Positions 7,587 through 10,563 of a stretch of 10,563 nt of DNA are shown piece by piece. The notes below the pieces were generated by a model that saw only the letters and a program-made list of their open reading frames with translations, made no database searches and was not told the DNA's origin. Position 1 is the stretch's first letter. Each line of letters opens with the position of its first letter. Source of the stretch: Acidobacteriaceae bacterium (GTDB taxonomy: Bacteria > Acidobacteriota > Terriglobia > Terriglobales > SbA1); contig PMHI01000284.1 of assembly GCA_003156615.1 (NCBI GenBank), positions 1-10,563 on the forward strand, written 5' to 3'. The position numbers were made by a program, and so were the translations under genes.

Positions 7587-8582
7587 ATGCAAAGAGCCCA
7601 CGCCGTTACCCAGCTCGGTAGCAACCGGTCTCTTCTTCGGTTAATTTTCTTCCCCGTGTCACTTCTGCTTGGGTGCGCTATCCTTTGTTCCCAGGCACAG
7701 GTGCGACGACATATGAGCCCACTCGCAACCGGGTTAGGCGACGAATTCGCGTCCGAGAGCGCGACGGTGAACGGGATCACGCTTCATTATGTTCGCGGAG
7801 GCAATGGGCCCGCCGTCATCCTGGTTCACGGCTTCCCGGAAGACTGGTTCGAGTATCACGCCATCATGCCGCAGTTGGCGAAACAGTTCACGGTCATCGC
7901 GGTTGATCTACGGGGAGTGGGCGCCTCGACGGCGAAGCCTGGCGGGTACGACGCCGCTAATCTGGCGGAGGACATTCATCAGCTCGTGGCCGCGCTCAAG
8001 TTGGATCGCATCTACATCGTCGGTCACGACATCGGAGGGCAGGTAGCCTACGCATTCGTTCGGCGTTATCCGGAGGCGACCCGCGGGGCCATGATCCTCG
8101 ATACGGCAATTCCAGGAATTGCGGGCTGGGATGAGATTCAAGGGCACCCTGCCATGTGGCATGTTCGGTTTATGCAGGTTCCGGGCCTCGCAGAGAAACT
8201 TGTCGCGGGACGACAGGCTGACTACTTCGGCTATTTTTTCCAGTTCGGTAAGTTTACGCCGAGCGACGAGGCTCATTACGTGAAGGCTTACGCCACCCTG
8301 GCGCAGCTGCACGCGATGTTTGAAATGTACCGCGCGTTTCCCGCCAATGCGGAATTCAATGCAACCGAACGTGGTCCAAATGGCGTACCGTTGCTCTTGG
8401 CTGCCGGGGATGGGTCACCCTTTGCACAACTGGTTCCCAAAATAGCAGAGGGTCTCCGCTCAAACGGATGCACTCATGTCGAGACCAGCTTCATCCGGGG
8501 CGCCGTGCATTACGTAGTCGAGGATCAGCCCGAGACCGTGACCGACCTTATTGAGCGATACGCGTCGCTGAATGCGCAATGA
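7587..8582 (+). CDS. Exported alpha/beta hydrolase, Cif-like epoxide hydrolase type
   Basis: The 331-residue protein starts at ATG 7587, with GAGAGG seven bases upstream. An upstream in-frame ATG at 7464 is rejected because it lacks a good ribosome-binding site and would bury the signal sequence. Residues about 15-38 are a signal peptide ending near SQA-Q; LLGC inside it could also be a weak lipobox. Hydrolase motifs follow in order: oxyanion motif HGFPEDW (81-87), DLRGVGAS, nucleophile D148 in GHDIGG, acid D172 in LDTAIPG, and catalytic H308 in GAVHYVVEDQPE. W191-H192 and Y248 (MYRAF) line up with the ring-opening His/Tyr pair of Pseudomonas Cif. The family hydrolyses epoxides via an ester intermediate; a dehalogenase or esterase role cannot be excluded. 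It follows the M23 gene by about 200 bases, with no clear terminator between them. The substrate is unknown. Confidence 0.88.
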   Translation: MQRAHAVTQLGSNRSLLRLIFFPVSLLLGCAILCSQAQVRRHMSPLATGLGDEFASESATVNGITLHYVRGGNGPAVILVHGFPEDWFEYHAIMPQLAKQFTVIAVDLRGVGASTAKPGGYDAANLAEDIHQLVAALKLDRIYIVGHDIGGQVAYAFVRRYPEATRGAMILDTAIPGIAGWDEIQGHPAMWHVRFMQVPGLAEKLVAGRQADYFGYFFQFGKFTPSDEAHYVKAYATLAQLHAMFEMYRAFPANAEFNATERGPNGVPLLLAAGDGSPFAQLVPKIAEGLRSNGCTHVETSFIRGAVHYVVEDQPETVTDLIERYASLNAQ

Positions 8583-8634
8583 GGAAGAGAAAGCCGAGGC
8601 GTTTTTCGAGCGTCCTCGATTTCGGTCGTACTGT

Positions 8635-8668
8635 GGGCAAACCTAATCATGTTAGGTCAGAGTTGCCC
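8635..8668. repeat. Nested inverted repeat (hairpin with bulge)
   Basis: The outer arms are GGGCAA (8635-8640) and TTGCCC (8663-8668). The inner arms ACCTAA (8641-8646) and TTAGGT (8652-8657) enclose the loop TCATG. The right side has a 5-base bulge, CAGAG. All twelve pairs are perfect. It lies 52 bases after the hydrolase stop and 72 before the methyltransferase start. There is no U-tract, so it may be an operator or a transcript-end hairpin rather than a classic terminator. Confidence 0.6.
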
Positions 8669-8705
8669 ATTCCTCAGGGTCGGCGAGCCTTCGCAAGAAC
8701 ATGGC

Positions 8706-8734
8706 TTTACATTCAGGACCGCAGGCGATAGTTT
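8706..8734 (+). promoter_or_regulatory. Weak candidate promoter for the membrane methyltransferase
   Basis: TTTACA at 8706-8711 matches five of six -35 bases. After 17 bases comes TAGTTT (three of six); GATAGT two bases earlier fits better but at 15-base spacing. Transcription would begin at or within two bases of the ATG at 8741, implying a leaderless mRNA. Confidence 0.2.
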
Positions 8735-8740
8735 CGATCC

Positions 8741-9457
8741 ATGAAAGCCAGCAATTGGGAGTTCCGGAACAGAGCGACCGTCTTCGGGCTGATTTTTGGC
8801 TTCACGTTTCCCCTATACGTTTTGGATCATCAGAATTCGACCGTCGCGCTGGCCAACTGGCTCGGGGCCGGGCGGCAACTGGATACAGATCTTGTCGCTC
8901 GTCTTTTATTTGCTTTCGCCGCTTTTCTGCTTGTTGTAGCCGCTCTCATCCGCACCTGGGCCTCCTCCTACCTTCAGGCCTCTGTGGTGTATGCGTCCGA
9001 GGTGAAGAGTGAGTCGCTGGTTGCCGACGGGCCCTACCGGCGAGTACGCAATCCGCTGTATTTTGCCAATGTATTAATGATCATTGCCATGGGCGCCATG
9101 ATGAGCCGGTTGGGGTTCTTCGTGGCGGTGATCGCCATGGTAGTGTTCTGTTACCGGTTGATCCTGCGGGAGGAGGCCGAACTTCAGGCGAGCCAAGGCC
9201 AACCCTACCGCGCATACTGCGAAGCGGTGCCGCGTTTGTGGCCCTCCTTGTGGCCGCGTGTTGCTTCCGCTGGACGCCAAGCCAGGTGGATGGAGGGAAT
9301 CAAGGCGGAATCTTGGTACTGGGGATTCGCGGCAGCGCTTATCGCTTACGCCATCACTCTAAAATTAACGCTGTTTTTCGTGATTCTGGTGGTAAGCCTG
9401 GCCTTGTTCTGGGTCTCCTCAATGGCCCTTCACAAGAAATCACACTCCGAACGGTAA
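8741..9457 (+). CDS. Integral membrane methyltransferase, isoprenylcysteine/phospholipid methyltransferase-like
   Basis: This 238-residue membrane protein carries the family signature GPYRRVRNPLY (97-107), then REEAELQASQGQPYRAY (about 143-159) and VPRLWPSLWP (163-172). In known members these build the S-adenosylmethionine site at the membrane face, with the conserved RxPxY and EE elements. Hydrophobic segments lie at about 12-28, 51-70, 108-142 (probably two helices) and 191-230 (probably two). The last pair lies beyond the usual family core. The substrate may be a lipid headgroup or another membrane-embedded acceptor; bacterial members of this group are mostly uncharacterised. The start is fixed by an in-frame TAG at 8729-8731, leaving ATG 8741 as the first start codon. 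No Shine-Dalgarno precedes it. The gene appears to be transcribed alone and converges on the cysteine desulfurase gene. Confidence 0.85.
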   Translation: MKASNWEFRNRATVFGLIFGFTFPLYVLDHQNSTVALANWLGAGRQLDTDLVARLLFAFAAFLLVVAALIRTWASSYLQASVVYASEVKSESLVADGPYRRVRNPLYFANVLMIIAMGAMMSRLGFFVAVIAMVVFCYRLILREEAELQASQGQPYRAYCEAVPRLWPSLWPRVASAGRQARWMEGIKAESWYWGFAAALIAYAITLKLTLFFVILVVSLALFWVSSMALHKKSHSER

Positions 9458-9723
9458 GTAGATTCGGCGGACGGATGGTCGGCGATCCGAAACTAGATTT
9501 GATTTGGCTCATTCCTAATTGCGTCCGCGCGCTCACTGAGATCAGCCCCCGGTTTTCCCGGGGGCGCTTCGAGCAGAGCCCTGAGACTTTCTGGCCAGCG
9601 TGGTTGAGAACTGTTCCTTTGGCGTAACGTCAGGATCGCCTGTGAGTCGGCACGATGCGCAGAGGGAAGGTCGATCGCCCCTCGACATTGCCTGTGCCTC
9701 TGGTTAATGAGTTCCGGTTCAGA
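9458..9723. other. Convergent gap between methyltransferase and cysteine desulfurase
   Basis: No gene is supported in these roughly 270 bases. The plus-strand frame that crosses from 9238 to 9627 is out of frame with the methyltransferase and has no domain character. The only structure is the GC-rich hairpin at 9545-9565. Confidence 0.5.
9545..9565. terminator. Terminator-like GC hairpin between convergent genes
   Basis: GCCCCCGG (9545-9552) pairs perfectly with CCGGGGGC (9558-9565) around the loop TTTTC. It sits 87 bases past the methyltransferase stop and about 160 past the desulfurase stop, where a shared terminator is expected. Neither strand has a following U-tract, so it is an incomplete intrinsic terminator at best. 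Confidence 0.5.
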
Positions 9724-10563
9724 TTAGGGCTTGCGATGCCCCCGGCCCGCTTGTAGGCGTAGCAGAGCGGCAATCAGGGCATCGATCTCTTCGTAAGTGT
9801 TGTAGAGCGCCAGTGACGGGCGCACTGTGCCCTCGACACCCATGCGGCGCAGGATGGGTTGAGCGCAGTGGTGGCCGGCGCGCACTGCGATGCCTTCTTC
9901 GTTGAGCGCGACGCCTACGTCCTCGTTGCGCACGTCGTCGAGAACGAAAGACAAGACACCTGCCTTTTCGCGTGCGGTTCCTATCAAGCGCAAGCCGGGT
10001 ACGGTGAGGAGCCCCGCAGTGGCGTAATTCAGAAGTTCGTGCTCGTGGGCGGCGATGCTTTCTAATCCGATCTGTTCTACGTAGTCGAGAGCTGCTCCGA
10101 GCCCTACGGCATCCGCGATGTTTCCAGTTCCGGCCTCAAAGCGCGCCGGCGACTTCTGATAAGTAGTCTTCTCGAAAGTGACGTCGACAATCATGTTGCC
10201 GCCGCCATGCCAAGGCGGCATATTGTCGAGCACGTCGAGCTTTCCGTAGACCACGCCGATTCCCGTAGGTGCAAAAACCTTGTGTCCAGAGAAGACGTAG
10301 AAATCGCAATTGAGCGCCTGCACATCCGTGCGCATGTGGGAGACGGCCTGCGCGCCATCGACCAGAACGAGCGCGCCGTGACGGTGCGCCATCGCCACCA
10401 TCTCGCGCGCGGGTGTGATCGTGCCAAGCGCATTCGACACATGACTGAACGATACGATTCGGGTGCGAGGGCTTAGCAGCTTCTCATACTCTTCGAGGAT
10501 CACCTCGCCGCGATCGTTCACGGGCGCCACGCGCAAGCGCGCGCCTGTTTCTGAACACAGTTG
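9724..10563 (-). CDS. SufS-like (class II) cysteine desulfurase, N-terminus outside window; possible encapsulin cargo
   Basis: The frame is open to the right edge and shows the last 279 residues of a PLP-dependent class V aminotransferase-fold enzyme that moves sulfur from cysteine to an active-site persulfide, giving alanine. Visible landmarks in order are RIVSFSHVSNALGTI, the PLP-side motif VDGAQAVSHM, the Schiff-base lysine in FSGHKVF (codon 10279-10281), RFEAGTGNIADAVG, the catalytic cysteine in RAGHHCAQP (codon 9865-9867), and RPSLALYNTYEEID. The true start lies beyond 10563; the TTG at 10536 is an internal leucine, since QLCSETGARLRVAP continues the enzyme upstream. About 130 residues of a normal SufS are missing, plus any N-terminal extension. 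The GTGNIADAVG stretch and ILRRMGVEGTVRPSLA resemble family 2A encapsulin cargo desulfurases rather than E. coli SufS (GTPNTGGIIG). That subtype call is from memory. No suf gene follows it. Confidence 0.93.
   Translation of the reverse strand, partial: QLCSETGARLRVAPVNDRGEVILEEYEKLLSPRTRIVSFSHVSNALGTITPAREMVAMAHRHGALVLVDGAQAVSHMRTDVQALNCDFYVFSGHKVFAPTGIGVVYGKLDVLDNMPPWHGGGNMIVDVTFEKTTYQKSPARFEAGTGNIADAVGLGAALDYVEQIGLESIAAHEHELLNYATAGLLTVPGLRLIGTAREKAGVLSFVLDDVRNEDVGVALNEEGIAVRAGHHCAQPILRRMGVEGTVRPSLALYNTYEEIDALIAALLRLQAGRGHRKP

Noticed and set aside
10534..10536. TTG as the start codon of the cysteine desulfurase
   Set aside because: The frame continues upstream with QLCSETGAR, which fits the enzyme family, and a start here would remove the N-terminal third of the PLP fold.

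Overview
The window looks like a chromosomal segment of a free-living, moderately GC-rich bacterium, most likely an acidobacterium. The reasons are a Pkn-type serine/threonine kinase fused to kinesin-light-chain-like TPR repeats, a secreted Sel1-repeat protein, a YD-repeat-like secreted protein and several exported single-gene units. This assignment is inferred from gene style. There is no rRNA or marker gene here to prove it, and I saw no tRNA, CRISPR array or insertion sequence.

Layout, left to right. 1-890 (minus) is an exported Sel1-repeat protein cut by the left edge. 1112-2183 (minus) is an exported YD-repeat-like protein of unknown function, split by a frameshift that one extra 4-bp unit in a short tandem repeat would explain exactly. 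2184-2577 holds no gene I can support. 2578-5040 (plus) is a membrane-anchored serine/threonine kinase with a TPR sensor or scaffold half. It converges on 5237-6076 (minus), a TrmB-like winged-helix regulator. That regulator is divergent from 6168-7382 (plus), an exported M23 (LytM-like) peptidase-family protein. The short gap between them carries a 23-bp inverted repeat over promoter-like -10 boxes on both strands. 7587-8582 (plus) is an exported alpha/beta hydrolase with the active-site pattern of Cif-type epoxide hydrolases. 8741-9457 (plus) is an integral membrane methyltransferase of the isoprenylcysteine/phospholipid methyltransferase type. A GC-rich hairpin separates it from the convergent gene at 9724-10563 (minus), the C-terminal two thirds of a SufS-like cysteine desulfurase.

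No long operon is visible. Most units look singly transcribed, many products are exported or membrane-bound, and the clearest regulatory unit is the TrmB-like regulator with its divergent M23 gene. The most promising lead is the cysteine desulfurase: its sequence resembles, from memory, the clade that serves as cargo of family 2A encapsulin nanocompartments. A shell gene, if present, would lie beyond the right edge.
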